DNA of 64,000 nt from Trema orientale (lineage: Eukaryota; Streptophyta; Magnoliopsida; Rosales; Cannabaceae), in contig JXTC01000027.1 in assembly GCA_002914845.1 (NCBI GenBank), positions 606,120 to 670,119 of the forward strand, in the 5' to 3' direction. Position numbers and translations under genes: made by a program. Below are positions 35,701-48,772 of the stretch, one piece after another. The notes under the pieces were generated by a model. That model saw only the letters and a program-made list of their open reading frames with translations. It was not told where the DNA came from and searched no databases. Numbering within the stretch: position 1 is the stretch's first letter; every line of letters starts with the position of its first letter.

Positions 35701-38700
35701 ATCTTCAACAGAAATTATTGGGATTATTTTGCTAGAGATGCATGAATTTATTGTAGAGAGTTATAAATTTAAATATAATTTACAACTGTTTCAACATTGC
35801 ATGTGTTTACTGTAGAATGGGAAACAAATGGTGCAAGAGGGGGCCTTGACAGCTTTGGCATCAGTTGCTGATTCATCTCAGGTAATTTTGCAGACTATTC
35901 TAACTAACAATGTTACAATAATGAATTATTTCTTATGGATAACTCAATTTGATACTATGGGATCTCTAGGAGCACTTCCAAAAATACTATGATGCGGTTA
36001 TGCCTTACCTGAAAACCATCTTGTTGAATGCAACTGACAAATCCAACCGCATGCTACGTGCCAAATCCATGGAGTGCATTAGTTTGGTCGGTATGGCTGT
36101 TGGAAAGGATAAGTTCAGGGATGATGCCAAGCAGGTATCATGATTTACATAACACCACCCTTATGGGCCCTAGTTTTTTTTTTTTTTTTTAGATCAATGA
36201 TTTTGGAACTTTAGAATTTAATATCCACATTAAGGGATAAAAATTTTCTAGATTTTATTTTAATGTTATTGAATGTTGAGACTTTCATTTCCATTTCAAT
36301 TCAATTTATTTATTCTTTCTTTTTAGACGTTTAATTACCTTTTTTTTTAAAGAAAAGTCTTACTGTCTCACCCTGCAACATAAGAATCAGAAAGTGATAT
36401 TTGACATATTTTTTTGGGACAAATTTAACTTTAAAAGCTTCTAAACTGGTCAATTAACAGCTTTCAGGTGATATTCTGGTCTAGAACTACATTTCTTTGT
36501 CAGAAACCTGATTCTTAATATTTTATGCAAGGTTATGGACGTGCTGATGTCTTTGCAAGGATCTCAATTGGAGACTGATGATCCCACCACAAGTTATATG
36601 CTACAAGTATGTCTTTTTCTTTCTAACTGCAAAAAATGCTGCTTGTCAATTCATTATCTACAATAACATTGATCATCATGATGTAGGCATGGGCTAGACT
36701 CTGCAAGTGCTTAGGACAAGATTTCCTCCCATACATGAGTGTTGTAATGCCGCCCTTGCTTCAGTCTGCTCAACTTAAGCCAGATGTAACCATTACATCC
36801 GCAGATTCAGATAATGAAATTGAAGACTCTGATGATGAAAGGTCTGAATTTTTTGTCTTCTATATGATTTTTCCTTTCCTTTGATGGAGATTAAATATAA
36901 TTTGGCATCACACATAGTAATCTTTCCTCTATAAATAAGATTTTGAATTGTTCAATGTTTCATGGTTTTTGCAATGTTGCTGCACATTGTAGCAGGATGT
37001 GTTTCTCTCTACTCTTTCTATCTCCCCCCTTCTCTTACAAGCCAACACTTCTGCGAATTGTAGTTGGATATAGTTTATGTGATATTTTTATCTATATCCT
37101 CTCTTGCTTGCATAATTGCATTTGTGCTTATACACGTGTATCTACATTCAGTTTGATGATCACATGATTTTCTAGACTTGCAAGATGGGAGGTGAATGCA
37201 ATTTTGTGCAACATTTGGTGTGTAATTTGTATTTAGTCCAAGTTTCTTGATCGTCTTTGAGTTATTTCAAAATTGACTTGGGCTAGTTGGCTATCGTAGG
37301 AGCCTACCATTGAGTGTAATGGGGGTTTGTGTTGGGTTAGCAGAGTTCTTTAGATCCTTGTGTGATTTGAAGTTGAGGTTGGCAGAGGATTTTCCTCGAG
37401 AAAATATCAGCAACTTACTCTGAGGCTTTTAGAGCCCATTTTATCTAAATTTATGTTGGGCTGGGGAAATAATCCTGAATTTAGGAGCTTTTGCTTAGTG
37501 CCGCAGGCCTCAACAGGAACAATTTGCTTCCGGAAGGTTATTTGGCGGTTTAGAGCCTCCCTTATGTAGTGTCAAGTTGTATGTACTTCGGCTTTGGGAA
37601 ATCTCAACCTTGTAATTATAGGAATCATCATATCTCTGTAGACCTGTGGTAGACTGGATGTCTGTTAGAGAGATGTGGAGTTTATCAAGTATCAACCACC
37701 TCATTCAATGCGTGGTAATTTTTGAGACATTGTTGGTATTTGGAGCTTGCTCCGTTTTGGCGTCAGTGTTTAATGCCTAACTTTCGATGAGGGCTCAGCT
37801 TTTTGGTGTGGCCAAAAAGTTCCTAAGCAGGTTTGCGATGTTTTGTTGTTTTTCCTCTATGGGTTGGTTGGAATCTTGTAGGGAAAGAAAGAGGTGGGGA
37901 GAATTGTTTCTGGAATGTCCCTTGGAGCAGTAAACAACAGAATGTAGTTTACTATTTTTTTTGGCTACGTAGATTTTTTTTTTCTTCTTTCTTTGGGTTT
38001 GTTAGATAGCGTAAGGAGCTAGACTTTTTTTTCAAGATTTTGTTTTTGTCTTTGTTTTGTCTTTTGTTTTTGTTTTTGTTTTTTTGTTTTAAATTTTGTT
38101 TGAATTCAGGTTCTTTTATGTGAAAAACATTTTTGTTACTTGTGATTTTTAGTGTTTAGATATGGCGAAGATTATGTGATGTTTTGATAGAATTGATATG
38201 TTTTCTTTTTTCTAACTCTTCTTTTCTTTCCTATAACAGTATGGAAACAATTACTCTTGGGGACAAGCGAATAGGAATCAAAACTAGTGTTTTGGAGGAA
38301 AAAGCTACAGCTTGTAACATGCTGTGTTGCTATGCTGACGAGTTGAAGGAAGGATTCTTTCCATGGATTGATCAGGTTCGTTGTTGTGCTTCATATTTCC
38401 TTTTGGACAAATTGTATTTGTGCCCCCGAACTACTGCTTATGTAGGGTTTTACCCCTAAATTATTTCTCTTTACAAAAATATCCCCCGAACTATTAGATT
38501 ATGAAAAAAATGCTCCGTCTGTTATCTTCTGTGACAGTATGGTGAAGTATCTTCCTATTTAGGGTATTATAGAGGGTTTCTAACAAATTCTTTGCAAATA
38601 GAAGACAATAGTGTGGACAGAAGGTAGCAGAAGGGGCTAATTTTTATCTTTAATGAAGATTGAGGGCTAGTCTTTTAGAGAAGAAGACTACAGTGTGGGA

Positions 38701-41700
38701 GGAAAAATGGAAAAATTTGACATCTAATCTAAGGGTATATAGGTGAAGGCATTAAATATGATGATAAAAGTTTTAACTAACTTTGTTTTGGGGTAACGTG
38801 TCATAATTTCGTCTGAGCTATGGACAATAGGTAACAGAAGGGGAATTTTTTACACAATCAAATAGTTCAGGGGGAATTCTTTCAAAGAGAAATAGTCTAG
38901 GGGGTAAAATTCTGAATAGACGATAATTTAGGGGGGGTAAAGACGTAATGTCCTTTCTTTTTTTTTTTTGTTACTAGGATTTTTTATGATTTGATTCCTA
39001 AAAAGGATTTTGTCTTTTTTTTTTTTTTTTTGGGGTTTTGCAGGTTGCTCCTACTTTAGTTCCACTTCTTAAGTTCTATTTCCACGAAGAAGTTAGGAAA
39101 GCAGCTGTTTCAGGTATTGTCGACAATTAACATTACATGTTCTAATCATGCTGTCTTTTTGATGACTATTATTGTGCTATTTTTGTTTCGTTTTGCTTGG
39201 AAGCTTGTAATTCTGATATTTTTTTGGTTCTAGCCATGCCCGAGCTACTTCGTTCAGCAAAATTAGCTATAGAGAAGGGACAAGCTCAGGGTCGCAATGA
39301 GACCTATATAAAGCAGTTATCTGACTATATAGTCCCCGCTCTGGTGGAAGCATTGCATAAGGTAATTTTAATTTGTCATTTAGATGTTATTTCAAGTTGT
39401 AATGAAATATATTTTGTTCTAATCTTGTTATGCAGTTGGAAAAGTACTGACATTGCAATTTATGTGCAGGAACCTGATACAGAGATCTGTGCTAGCATGT
39501 TAGATGCTTTAAATGAATGCTTACAGGTCAGTTGAATTCTTACTAAATGTTTTTGCTCAGTTGTATTTAAACTGATTTTTTATTTTCTTAATGATCTTTG
39601 TGCCCTGACATGTTCTTTGAGTTTTGAACCAGACATATCTAACTAGTCAAAATGCACCTTTATGTCATGTTTTGATGGACTAAGAATTGGGAATTTCACT
39701 TTATTCCGAGGACTTGTTCTTATTTTAGTAGTAATGGTGTTTAATCTACAAAAACAAAAAGACAGCAGTATTCCAATCTCTTTCCAATTTATCATTAACG
39801 AGGAAAAATGAGAAGTGTTTTTAAAGTGTTTTAAAACAAAAGCCCAAGAAAAATGAGAAGAATTTATTAATTTAATATCATGCTTTTCTTTAACCAAAGC
39901 AGGATATCTCTTGCAAAATTGGAGGTGATTTCTTATTGACCCTGACAAGGATCTCTTTCTTCACACATGCTTGAAAGTGATGTGCATACTTTTACCAATA
40001 TTGTATTAATATCATGGTTTTTGGTGCTTCAGTCTAAGGAGATTTGTCTGTGTCTAGTTATAATAAATGGCAACACAGTGAATATTGTTAAACCTTAATC
40101 AAAATCTTTATTGAATGTGATTTCACTTTTCTTTTAACTTTTTCCATGCTTCTAAATCTGCAGAATGACTTATCCTGTAGTTTTCTGTTTCTTTTTAGAT
40201 TTCTGGTCCACTATTGGATGAGAAGCAGGTCAGATCCATTGTTGATGAGATAAAACAGGTGATAACTGCTAGTTCAAGTAGAAAAAGAGAGAGGGCAGAA
40301 AGGGCCAAGGCAGAAGATTTTGATGCCGAGGAAATAGAACTGATTAAAGAGGAAAACGAACAAGAGGAAGAAGTATTTGACCAAGTTAGTCTCTTAAGAT
40401 ACCATGTCCCAAGTATAAAGTTATAAATGTTGCTCATTGATGTTTATGTCTTTGCTTTTTAACATTTTATTTTTTTGGGTTCAGGTTGGTGAAATATTGG
40501 GAACTTTGATTAAAACATTCAAAGCCTCTTTCTTGCCTTTTTTTGATGAGCTGTCATCATATTTAACTCCTATGTGGGTAAGTATAATTTTCTAGTTTAC
40601 TTGATGATGTTCTTTAATGCGTATATCGATGCAAAGCCATTATGTTATATTAGCCACCGATGTAGTTTTATCACTATTGGTGATAATGAATGTTTGCTTC
40701 ACCTGAAATGATCCCATTATGCGAATGTTTTTTTGCTGGTGAATTGGATGTTCTAGTTTCTCTTTCATGTTTTCTCTTTTTGGGAAAACTGTTTATGTTT
40801 TGCTCTTATGTTACTAAATCAAAAGACCTTGTATGATCTTGAATTTCTAGACTTTCTGGCACCTTGATATTAGGAGTTTTTGCCTTGTCATCAAGGTACG
40901 AATCTTGCTGAAGTTAAGAATGTGTATGAATGGCCATCTACCAAGGGTTGAACTTAAGATCTTAATTATGGCTTTCATCATAAGACGGAACAAAAAACAC
41001 CATCTTATTTATGATATACTATGTTGAGTCATGTCTCCTCATACCTTCCTTTAAATATCTTACTATTGGTATACTTTAGCTTCCAGAATGCTAAATAACT
41101 AAATTCTTATTTGCTCGGTTTTTTTTTTTTTCAATCAAGTTTTTTGTGGAATTATCTTCATTCAGTGGTGTGTTCATGAGTGTAGGCTGTTTTGATATGT
41201 TTATTGTTGTTCTGAACAATAGGGTAAGGACAAGACACCTGAAGAGAGAAGGATAGCAATATGCATATTTGATGATGTTGCAGAGCAGTGTCGTGAAGCA
41301 GCTCTAAAGTAAGCTTGTTTTTCTAGAAATGTTTTACCTAAAATAGTTGTCATTTTGTATGTACTTGATTGATCTGGTTTGTTCTGATGTGACCAGATAT
41401 TATGACACATTTCTCCCTTTTGTATTGGAGGCTTGCAATGATGAAAATCCTGACGTTAGACAGGTTTGACTCAGGGAACTTTGTTCTGTTGATGTTTGAT
41501 TCGAGCTTTTTGTTTGATTTGTTTGACTCTTTTTCAGGCTGCTGTATATGGGCTCGGTGTTTGTGCAGAGTTTGGTGGATCTGCATTTAGACCACTGGTT
41601 GGAGGTATGTTTTTCTTTCTCGTCTAAAAGGATTAGATTTTTTTTTGCTGCATGTGAATAACTTTTCTGAGGGCTTTGTACAGAGGCTCTTTCAAGATTA

Positions 41701-43359
41701 AATGTTGTTCTTCAACATCCTAATGCTCTTCAAGCTGAAAATCTTATGGCATACGACAACGCTGTGTCTGCTTTGGGAAAAATATGCGTGTTCCATCGCG
41801 ACAATATTGATGCAGCTCAGGTACTTGCATATATTTCTTCACGTACCTAACGGAATTTTCTTTTTTTATTTGTTTCTATTTTTATTGTTATTTTTTATTT
41901 TTGGTTTCCCTTTGGGGATTGGTTGGCTAATGGCTTATGCTACAGACTCAGCTCTGGGGTTCTAATTTTATTCTATTCTATTCTATTTTATTTTATTTTT
42001 GGTTTCTCTTCGGGGATTGGTTGGCTAATGGCTTATATTACAGACAGCCCGAGGGGGTTCTAATTTTATTCTATTGAATGACTTGCCTTAATTCTATCTT
42101 AAATCACTTTAAATAGATTAAGTATTTGATGATCTTTAGTGTTTATTGTTTCCTAATAATTTCATGTGTTCTTAATTTATATTGTAATTCCACCATTTTT
42201 ATAAAGAAAAAAAAGTTAATTGTAACTCTACCATGTTGTTTATGGAGTTCATTTCTCGACGTGCTTAATGAGTTACTTTCAAACTTTCCTTCAAGTTTTT
42301 TATCTTCTGGTTCATGTTCATGATAAGCGTCTTGTGGATACTAAATGATCCATGATTGGCAGGTTGTTCCTGCATGGTTGAATTGCTTGCCTATAAAAGG
42401 TGACTTGATCGAGGCTAAAGTTGTTCATGACCAGCTATGTTCTATGGTGGAGAGGTAAGTGCACCCAGTCTGTTCAGTGTGGACCTCTTTGCTATCTTCT
42501 ATTCCTTTCTGCTTTAGTTTTCCCCTCAGAATTCGGAATACCAATACCATACTTGTTTAATCAACATCCATACTCCTTGCCCATTTACAGGTCAGATCAG
42601 GTACTTTTGGGTCCCAACAACCAGTATCTTCCGAAAATAGTTGCCATTTTTGCCGAGGTTAGTGGATTTCTTAATTTGTACAGCCAGCTTAAATTGCCAA
42701 GTCTGGTTTATGACGAATATTTACAGCCTTTTACCTCCAAACAAGTATATACTATAATCCATGTGTTAATTGCTTAGTGTTATAATAATCCGCCAGTCTT
42801 AAAGCATCTCCAACGCAAACCAATTCCAACAGTTTATTTTTCATGGTACAGTATCAAAACACTAAAGTGACATGTAACGCCAAATGTTGTGAACACATAG
42901 TAAATGCTGTTTTGGATTCCAAGTACTACTTTTCACCAAGGAAATAGTGCTCTTTGCATATTTTCAAGAAAATAATAGCTGGTGAAAAGCCCATAAATCT
43001 AGCAAATGCCTAACTTTGACACTAGCTATATAGTTGATGCCTTCCTTTCCGATCACAGCATGTGCCAAATTTGGCAAAAAGTTTTGCTTTAAATTGGATA
43101 AAGAGGAATTGGTTTTTTACAGCCAATGCTTGGATTTTATCACCAAATATGAGTTTGCGTGAACTATTTTTAAGGGGTATGATTATTCTTGTAGGTCTTA
43201 TGTGCGGGTAAAGATCTCGCAACAGAACAAACTGCAAGCAGAATGATCAATCTACTAAAGCAGCTCCAGCAGACATTGCCACCATCTACCTTGGCCTCAA
43301 CTTGGTCCTCCTTGCAACCTCAGCAACAGCTCGCACTGCAATCTATTCTCTCCTCGTAG
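32711..43359 (+). CDS. IPO5: Importin-5 (karyopherin beta-3; KETCH1/IMB3-like)
   Basis: Twenty exons join in frame to 1117 aa: 32711-33943, 34226-34429, 35592-35696, 35816-35881, 35970-36134, 36532-36606, 36687-36841, 38240-38375, 39044-39113, 39234-39361, 39470-39526, 40199-40384, 40485-40577, 41223-41308, 41397-41463, 41538-41604, 41684-41820, 42363-42454, 42591-42657 and 43195-43359. All introns are GT-AG. The protein is a chain of HEAT repeats that carries cargo through the nuclear pore under Ran control. Acidic stretches occur near residues 340-350, 656-669 and 840-857. The length fits the Arabidopsis orthologue (recalled as At5g19820, KETCH1/EMB2734), which imports HYL1 and ribosomal proteins. 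Exon 1 covers the first 411 residues and is GC-rich. The start is the first ATG after a CT-rich leader. Intron 7 is the largest at 1.4 kb. Confidence 0.96.
38405..38955. mobile_element. Foldback element inside importin-5 intron 8
   Basis: The left arm (about 38410-38500) and the right arm (about 38855-38950) are inverted copies. Shared inverted blocks are ACCCC(C)TAAATTAT, GACTATTTCTCTTT-like and CCCCC(G/T)GAACTATT. The ends resemble those of the larger composite at 21763-23432. There is no coding capacity. It lies in the same intron as a T-run next to the acceptor at 39043. Confidence 0.65.
41903..42085 (+). repeat. 98-bp tandem duplication in importin-5 intron 17
   Basis: Two adjacent units start GGTTTC(C/T)CTT and contain GGGGATTGGTTGGCTAATGG, then a CAGAC-containing stretch and GGGTTCTAATTTTATTCTATT. 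The first runs 41903-42000 and the second starts at 42001. A short TTCTA array separates the unit cores. It is intronic with no obvious effect on splicing. Confidence 0.8.
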
Positions 43360-44855
43360 TGTCTCGACTCGCAGTGGCATAATGCTCTGTTTGCTGATAC
43401 ACTCTTGGCTCTTGTATTGTGTGTCAAATATATTTTGTCACCCCTTCTTTTCGATACGATGGTTCCCAACATTCGTTATTGCATAATGTTTTTACAGCAA
43501 GCGACGTCATTGCTTGGAAGTCATCGATGCGATTGGAATGATCCTTTTTTGTAGAATGTGTATACTACAAGTGTCCGTTTTATAGTGCGGTTTTGAGTAC
43601 AAAAAAGAAAAGGTTAGTTCATGGTGGTTTGCAGAGTGGTTTCTATTTTTTGGTTGGTCGGTCGGTCAGTTGGTGCTTTTGAGTTGTGAGGGTTGTCACT
43701 TGTCAGTGGGCCAATGATTTGTAGCAGTTTTGTTTTCATTGTGTTTTTGCTATACACACATTGTGGGAATTTGTTGACTATATTATTTATGGCGATTCTC
43801 TCATTAGATTTCCAATTTTGATTCTCATAAGCAATAAAAAGGACCATAAATTTTTGTTTGTGTATACTCTTGGGATTTTAGCTTGTGCATGATGTAATCT
43901 TACTAGTGTATGATTGTCTCTTTATAAGTTTCTAGATTCGAATTCTGACATTATTTGGTTAGTACTTTCGGAAAGAGGACCAAACTTGAAATTTGAACGT
44001 ACTAACTTCATAGCTGATGCTAATTAGTGTTCTTTAGTACATAATCCATCTCCATAATCGGCAAAGAATTCGATAAAAAAATTTCTAGAATTGAATGTGG
44101 GATAAAGAAATTGCATGTGGACCCCAGTAGCTGGAGAGTTTTTCCTATGGAAAGTAAATAGAACTTCATAATCAATGGCTTGGTTGGCAAAGTTTTCGCA
44201 AAATAAAGGGTGGTGATTTATCAAAATGTTCTGCAAAAATATGTCCGTTGATTGTGTAATAACATAAAACAAAAATAAAAACGTTGTCAAGACTCGGGTT
44301 TGCCCTTTATCTGTTTTTTTCTCTATTTTCAGATGGAATCTATACGGTTAAGTTTAGGTAAGACGGAGAGATACCAACGACAGAGCATGCAGAATGAGAT
44401 TCCCATGAGAACCTTAATAATATCCTAAGACTAACTTGCAAGGCTGGAACTACAAATGTCGTGCTTTCGTGCTCTCAAGTCTCAACGAATATTGTTCATA
44501 CTTTGGTTTCGTTGACCACAGTGAAGGTGAGGACAACTACTCAGCCATACCAAATACCACAAACTATATAAATATTAATGCAATACACACAAACGTGAGG
44601 TTATATTATTGGTTATATTAGTAAACAAAGAGGAAGAAAATGGCTCCCATGTCTCAAATTAACATGTCCAAAGATTTGGTCATAATCAGAACATTGGAAA
44701 GTCAGAACAACTTCAAAATGTAACAAATTCTACCTGATATATAGACAAGAAAATGATGAGAACGAGCTTACCACTAAAGGGTCTTATTTTCTTTATCTAT
44801 CCGTACTATATAAACAATAACTTTTCTCTCATTTTTTTCATTGCATTTTGCTAAA
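43360..44855. other. Importin-5 3' UTR and spacer to the ERF gene
   Basis: The importin-5 3' UTR probably runs several hundred bases; an AATAAA at about 43833 is a candidate polyadenylation signal. The rest should contain the ERF promoter. No other gene is seen. Confidence 0.5.
44806..44813 (+). promoter_or_regulatory. Candidate TATA box of the ERF gene
   Basis: CTATATAAA lies about 45 bp upstream of the ERF start codon. If used, the 5' leader would be very short, at about 15-20 bases. Confidence 0.55.
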
Positions 44856-45713
44856 ATGCAACTTCAAGCCCAAAAAATGCAGCATAAGGGGGTCTCAGCC
44901 AACAAGCAAAGCAAGTTCAAGGGAAGAGCAAACACAAACGACATTTCCAAGAACAAGTTTGTTGGGGTGAGGCAGAGGCCATCAGGGAAATGGGTAGCAG
45001 AAATCAAGGACACGACAAAGAAGATAAGGATGTGGCTTGGAACCTTTGACACGGCCGAAGAAGCTGCTCAAGCCTATGACGAGGCTGCTTGTCTTCTTCG
45101 TGGTTCGAACACTCGAACCAACTTTGCCAGTCGTGTTCCTACCAATTCTCAACTCTCTTTGAAGATCAGAAACCTCCTCAACCACAAAAAGAGTTCAACA
45201 CAAAGCAACCCCGCAACCCCAGCCATTAGAGCTAGTACTAGAATTAGTCCTAGTTGTGGTATTAGTTCAAATGCTACTAAGGATTGTTTTCATTATAACA
45301 CCAACCAAACTTTCAACTCAAATACCAATTATGCTTCTCTATCTGGTTTCAGAAACCAAAATAATCCGGTGTTTGATGGTGTGTATAAACCGGATATGAG
45401 CAACTGCATTGTGGAACCTCATCCGGGTATGGCTCCTTTCGATTACACGTGGCCATTCTCAATTGGGTTTGACCAGTTTCCAATTAGCCAGCAAGGAATG
45501 GAGTTGACAAAAGCTATTGATTCATCATCATCATCATCTTGTACAACAGCAGAGCTAGATTTCACAGAATTTGGACGTATGAAGTTAGAAAGACAGATAT
45601 CGGCTTCATTGTATGCAATGAACGGAGTGAACGAGCATATGGGCAATGCATATGATGGCGGTGATGCTCACTGGGATCTTTCTGCTTTCTATCAGTTGTT
45701 TTGTCCAAGTTAA
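44856..45713 (+). CDS. RAP2-11: AP2/ERF transcription factor, RAP2.11-like
   Basis: A single intronless frame encodes 285 aa. One AP2 DNA-binding domain spans about residues 34-92 ([20 protein letters not shown], then the [14 protein letters not shown] and LLRG motifs). Just after it, [14 protein letters not shown] matches the extension I recall for Arabidopsis RAP2.11. RAP2.11 acts in the nucleus in low-potassium signalling, including control of the HAK5 transporter; the same role here is inferred. In the domain, Val at position 14 and Asp at position 19 mix the DREB and ERF rule residues. The C-terminal half is Asn/Ser-rich with a Ser run near residues 225-231 and ends [12 protein letters not shown]. 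The start is the first in-frame ATG after a TATA-like box. It is read in the same direction as importin-5, 1.5 kb downstream. Confidence 0.94.
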   Translation: MQLQAQKMQHKGVSANKQSKFKGRANTNDISKNKFVGVRQRPSGKWVAEIKDTTKKIRMWLGTFDTAEEAAQAYDEAACLLRGSNTRTNFASRVPTNSQLSLKIRNLLNHKKSSTQSNPATPAIRASTRISPSCGISSNATKDCFHYNTNQTFNSNTNYASLSGFRNQNNPVFDGVYKPDMSNCIVEPHPGMAPFDYTWPFSIGFDQFPISQQGMELTKAIDSSSSSSCTTAELDFTEFGRMKLERQISASLYAMNGVNEHMGNAYDGGDAHWDLSAFYQLFCPS

Positions 45714-46680
45714 AGTCTACTCTCTCTCTTTCTCATGCTATGTGTTTTTATCTATAATTAGTAGAGGTACAAAGATATCCTTTTGCTTTTTAGCCAATAT
45801 TTGATCAAGAAGTAGATTCAACAAGCTTTCCGTTTGTGGAAATTCATGTTTATGGTATTGCTCTCTCATGGAGAAGCATGGAACATTTGAGATAACAAAG
45901 ATTAGCACTTTCAAAAATTTTACACTAAGTTATTATATGGTTTACTTAAAGTCAAAACTAATCCTTAATTTTTCTTTCTTGTCCTTCAACTTTTGTACAT
46001 TTGAGATCAATTGATTAACTCACACTATCATTCTTCGAGTTTTACCGGCTAAAGGAGAATTTTATCTTTTGGTACAAATTGCAAAATATGGAACTTTCGG
46101 TAGCCAAAAGAAAAGTCCTCTATCAACCATAATCATTAGATAGACACATTGCTATAATGTGACTATATATTCGCTTAGACTAAAATCATGTGATGATCAT
46201 CACATATGATGTTCACTGTGTTTCTACTAAAAACAGTTACCCATCAAATCAAATAACTCTCATTGAGATTTACCAGCATAGAAGAAAATAATAAGATCAA
46301 ATCAACCTGAAAATGAAGGGAAGAGAAAGAAGAAATGTGCAATATTTTCCGAAATATTCAGATTAATTGCTGTTACATAACATGTTATGGATTAAACGCC
46401 CTAACTTTTTACTAACGATAGAAATTAACAAAAAATAGAGCAAGTATGCACAGATTTTGTAATGGTTAACCCTTGATTTGACATCTATATCTACTTTTAG
46501 TTGCAGTAGGTTTTCACTATGATAGAAGAAATAATATACAAAATCTCACACCTCATGCTTCTCACTGTGTCTCTCTTTTTGTAGTCTTACTTACTCAAGA
46601 TACCGGTTCCTAGTATACTTTATATTGTAAGAAAAAATAGGACAACCAAATACATGTGTGAAATACCTTACATATTTTTT
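45714..46680. other. Spacer after the ERF gene
   Basis: The ERF 3' UTR is expected here. The rest is AT-rich and shows no gene and no clear repeat ends. Confidence 0.5.
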
Positions 46681-46685
46681 GGATT

Positions 46686-47028
46686 AATTGCAAAAACATT
46701 ATCCGGAAGTATGGTCTTTTCCGCAATTTTAACTTTTTTCCTGATTTGTGCAAAATTATAAGTTCATATTTGAAGTCCTTCTACATTCTGTGTCAAATTT
46801 GGTGATTTATGATGAGTGTCTTAAGTTATTTTCAATGATTTAAATTGTTTGTCAGCAAAATAAGATATCCTTAATTTAGATTTTGTATTTAGTTTGGAAT
46901 TTTCTGATCAATTTGAACACAAATGGTAGTTATTTATAGAAATTTTAAATATAAAGATATAATTTTGTATAGACCAAAACATAAGATTAAAATTGTAGAG
47001 AAATCATACTTGATTTATATATATATAT
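46686..47028. mobile_element. Foldback repeat, family D copy 1
   Basis: Shared phrases with 49756-50085 and 58345-58685 include TTGTGCAAAATTATA, TTAAGTTATTTTCAATG and TTTCTGATCAATTTGAA. The two ends of the element are inverted relative to each other (GTGCAAAATTATA at the left, TATAATTTTGTATAGA at the right). A (TA)n run follows at about 47015-47037. Confidence 0.6.
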
Positions 47029-47249
47029 ATATATATATTTTGGAGTTATCCTATATTCTTACTAAAGGTCGATTCATACAATAACTCTGCATCAGGGCAG
47101 GCGTTTATTGTATAATATGTACCAGAAAAAGTTAATAAAAAATAAAAAAATGAAGAAGCTAGAAAGTAAGATTGGTGTAGGACGAAAAGCGTGCACGTAG
47201 ATCCAATATAAATGTTCTCTCCTCAGAAAAAAAGACCTTTATTATGAGC

Positions 47250-47472
47250 ATTTGGGCTCAAAATGACATTTTTTTTAAATTTTTATTATGACTATTCTAT
47301 AATAATTTTTTTTTGGACTCGTTAAAAAACGTTTGACCTCTTTTTTTGACCAGGTTGACTTTTATTATTTTGAGCATTTTTGTTCCAAAAAAATAAAGAT
47401 AACAAATTTTGGACTAGTGTTTAAAAAGTCATTATAGAAAAGAGTCGCAAAAGAGTCATTTTGAGCCCAAAT
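47250..47472. mobile_element. 223-bp MITE-like element with ATTTGGGCTCAAAATGAC ends
   Basis: An exact 18-bp inverted repeat, ATTTGGGCTCAAAATGAC at 47250-47267 and its complement at 47455-47472, is extended inward by weaker pairing (GACTATTCTATAAT against GTCATTATAGAAA). No coding capacity and no confirmed target duplication. Confidence 0.72.
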
Positions 47473-48059
47473 TACTCCTAGTCATGTCCACTCCATTCTT
47501 CTTTATGCAACCTCTCTTTCAAGGACGACGAAAAAATGGTTTTGTGGACGCGGTCCACGAGAGTAGCAAAAAAGTGGATATACCATATGAAACCGTTCAT
47601 TTTTTCGACTAGTAGTTGAAAACTTTCGACCCCGGTTGAAATCACAAGATTTTTGGGCATTTTTATACGTAATGATGAGTTCTAAAGAAATAATATCACA
47701 TAGAAAATGGAATCAAGAGAATGAGTGAAACCATATGTAAAATATGTGTATATAGATATTAAATATGAGTAATTGAACTAGATTCAGTGAACAGTTTGAT
47801 AGTAATATAATAAAATTAACATTTTATGCCAAATCATGTTCATCACTTATTATGTGATAATTTTTAATGAAACAAATAAATCCTACTAATAAAAAGATGA
47901 CTTAAAATGTTTGGTGCGAAAATTTCGTGTCATGGCAAAATACACATTTTCTAAAGTATGTTTTAGGAAATGCACTCCTCTCAGAAGTTTTTCGGTGAAT
48001 AACATTTTTTAAGTTTTAAGTTTATTATAAAGACAAAAATACCTCTTTCACGTATTCTA

Positions 48060-48740
48060 TCAAGGGTCTATATCTAATAAGACAAGGGGTCGAGTTGCTT
48101 AATATTTTGTCTAGCATCGCTTTACACTCCTATCTAGAGCTGTAAATATGGGCCGTTCGGCCCGGCCTGGTCGGGCCAAAATAGAAATTTGGGCCGGGTC
48201 GGGCCGGCCTGTGAATAGTAGCGGGCCGGAAGTCTAAAAATGAGGCCCAGCCCGACCCTATAGCCTGATGGTTAAATATCGGACTGGGCCAAAACTTGGC
48301 CGGCCCGGCCCAGTACTATTTCTTAAAAATATTATTTTTTTAAATACTAATTACAAAATGACAAAAATATTTTTTTTATTTTTAAAAAATTTGACTACCA
48401 GACAAAGCCGGGCCAGCGGGCTCACTACCTCGGCCCGGCCCCTGAATAGTGTTGGGCCGAGCTGGGCCAAATTTGCGGGGCGGCCTGTTTGGCCCAACCC
48501 ATATTTGCAGCTCTACCCCGGTCTAGCGCTCTCGATACTCTGTCTAGTGCCCAACATTCAAATATTTTTTCTTTTGGGGTCTAGATTTAGCTAACATAGG
48601 GCCGAGTTGCTCGACACCTTGTCTAGCACTCAACACTCAAATATTTCATTTATTTATTTATTTCTGGTCAAGTTACTAGATACTTTGGCTAGTACTCGAT
48701 ACATGTCTAGCGCTCTCGACTTAAAGGCATATAAGTTCCT
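48060..48740. repeat. Degenerate local repeat around GTCTAGC(A/G)CTC, split by a MITE
   Basis: Variants of GTCGAGTTGCTCGATAC followed by TTGTCTAGC(A/G)CTC recur near 48070, 48520, 48602 and 48665 with C(A)ACATTCAAATATTT tails in two of them. The element at 48135-48515 interrupts the array. It looks like an old tandem array. Confidence 0.5.
48135..48515. mobile_element. 381-bp GC-rich MITE-like element with TAGAGCTG ends
   Basis: The ends TAGAGCTGTAAATATGGGCC (48135) and CCCATATTTGCAGCTCTA (to 48515) are inverted repeats of about 18 bp with one mismatch. The body is full of GGGCC, CGGCCC and GGCCGG motifs that pair between the halves. Ends of this form are known from hAT-type non-autonomous elements in plants. 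No 8-bp target duplication was confirmed. Confidence 0.75.
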
Positions 48741-48772
48741 TTAGACCTTTCTTTTTTAAAAAAAGTGCATTT

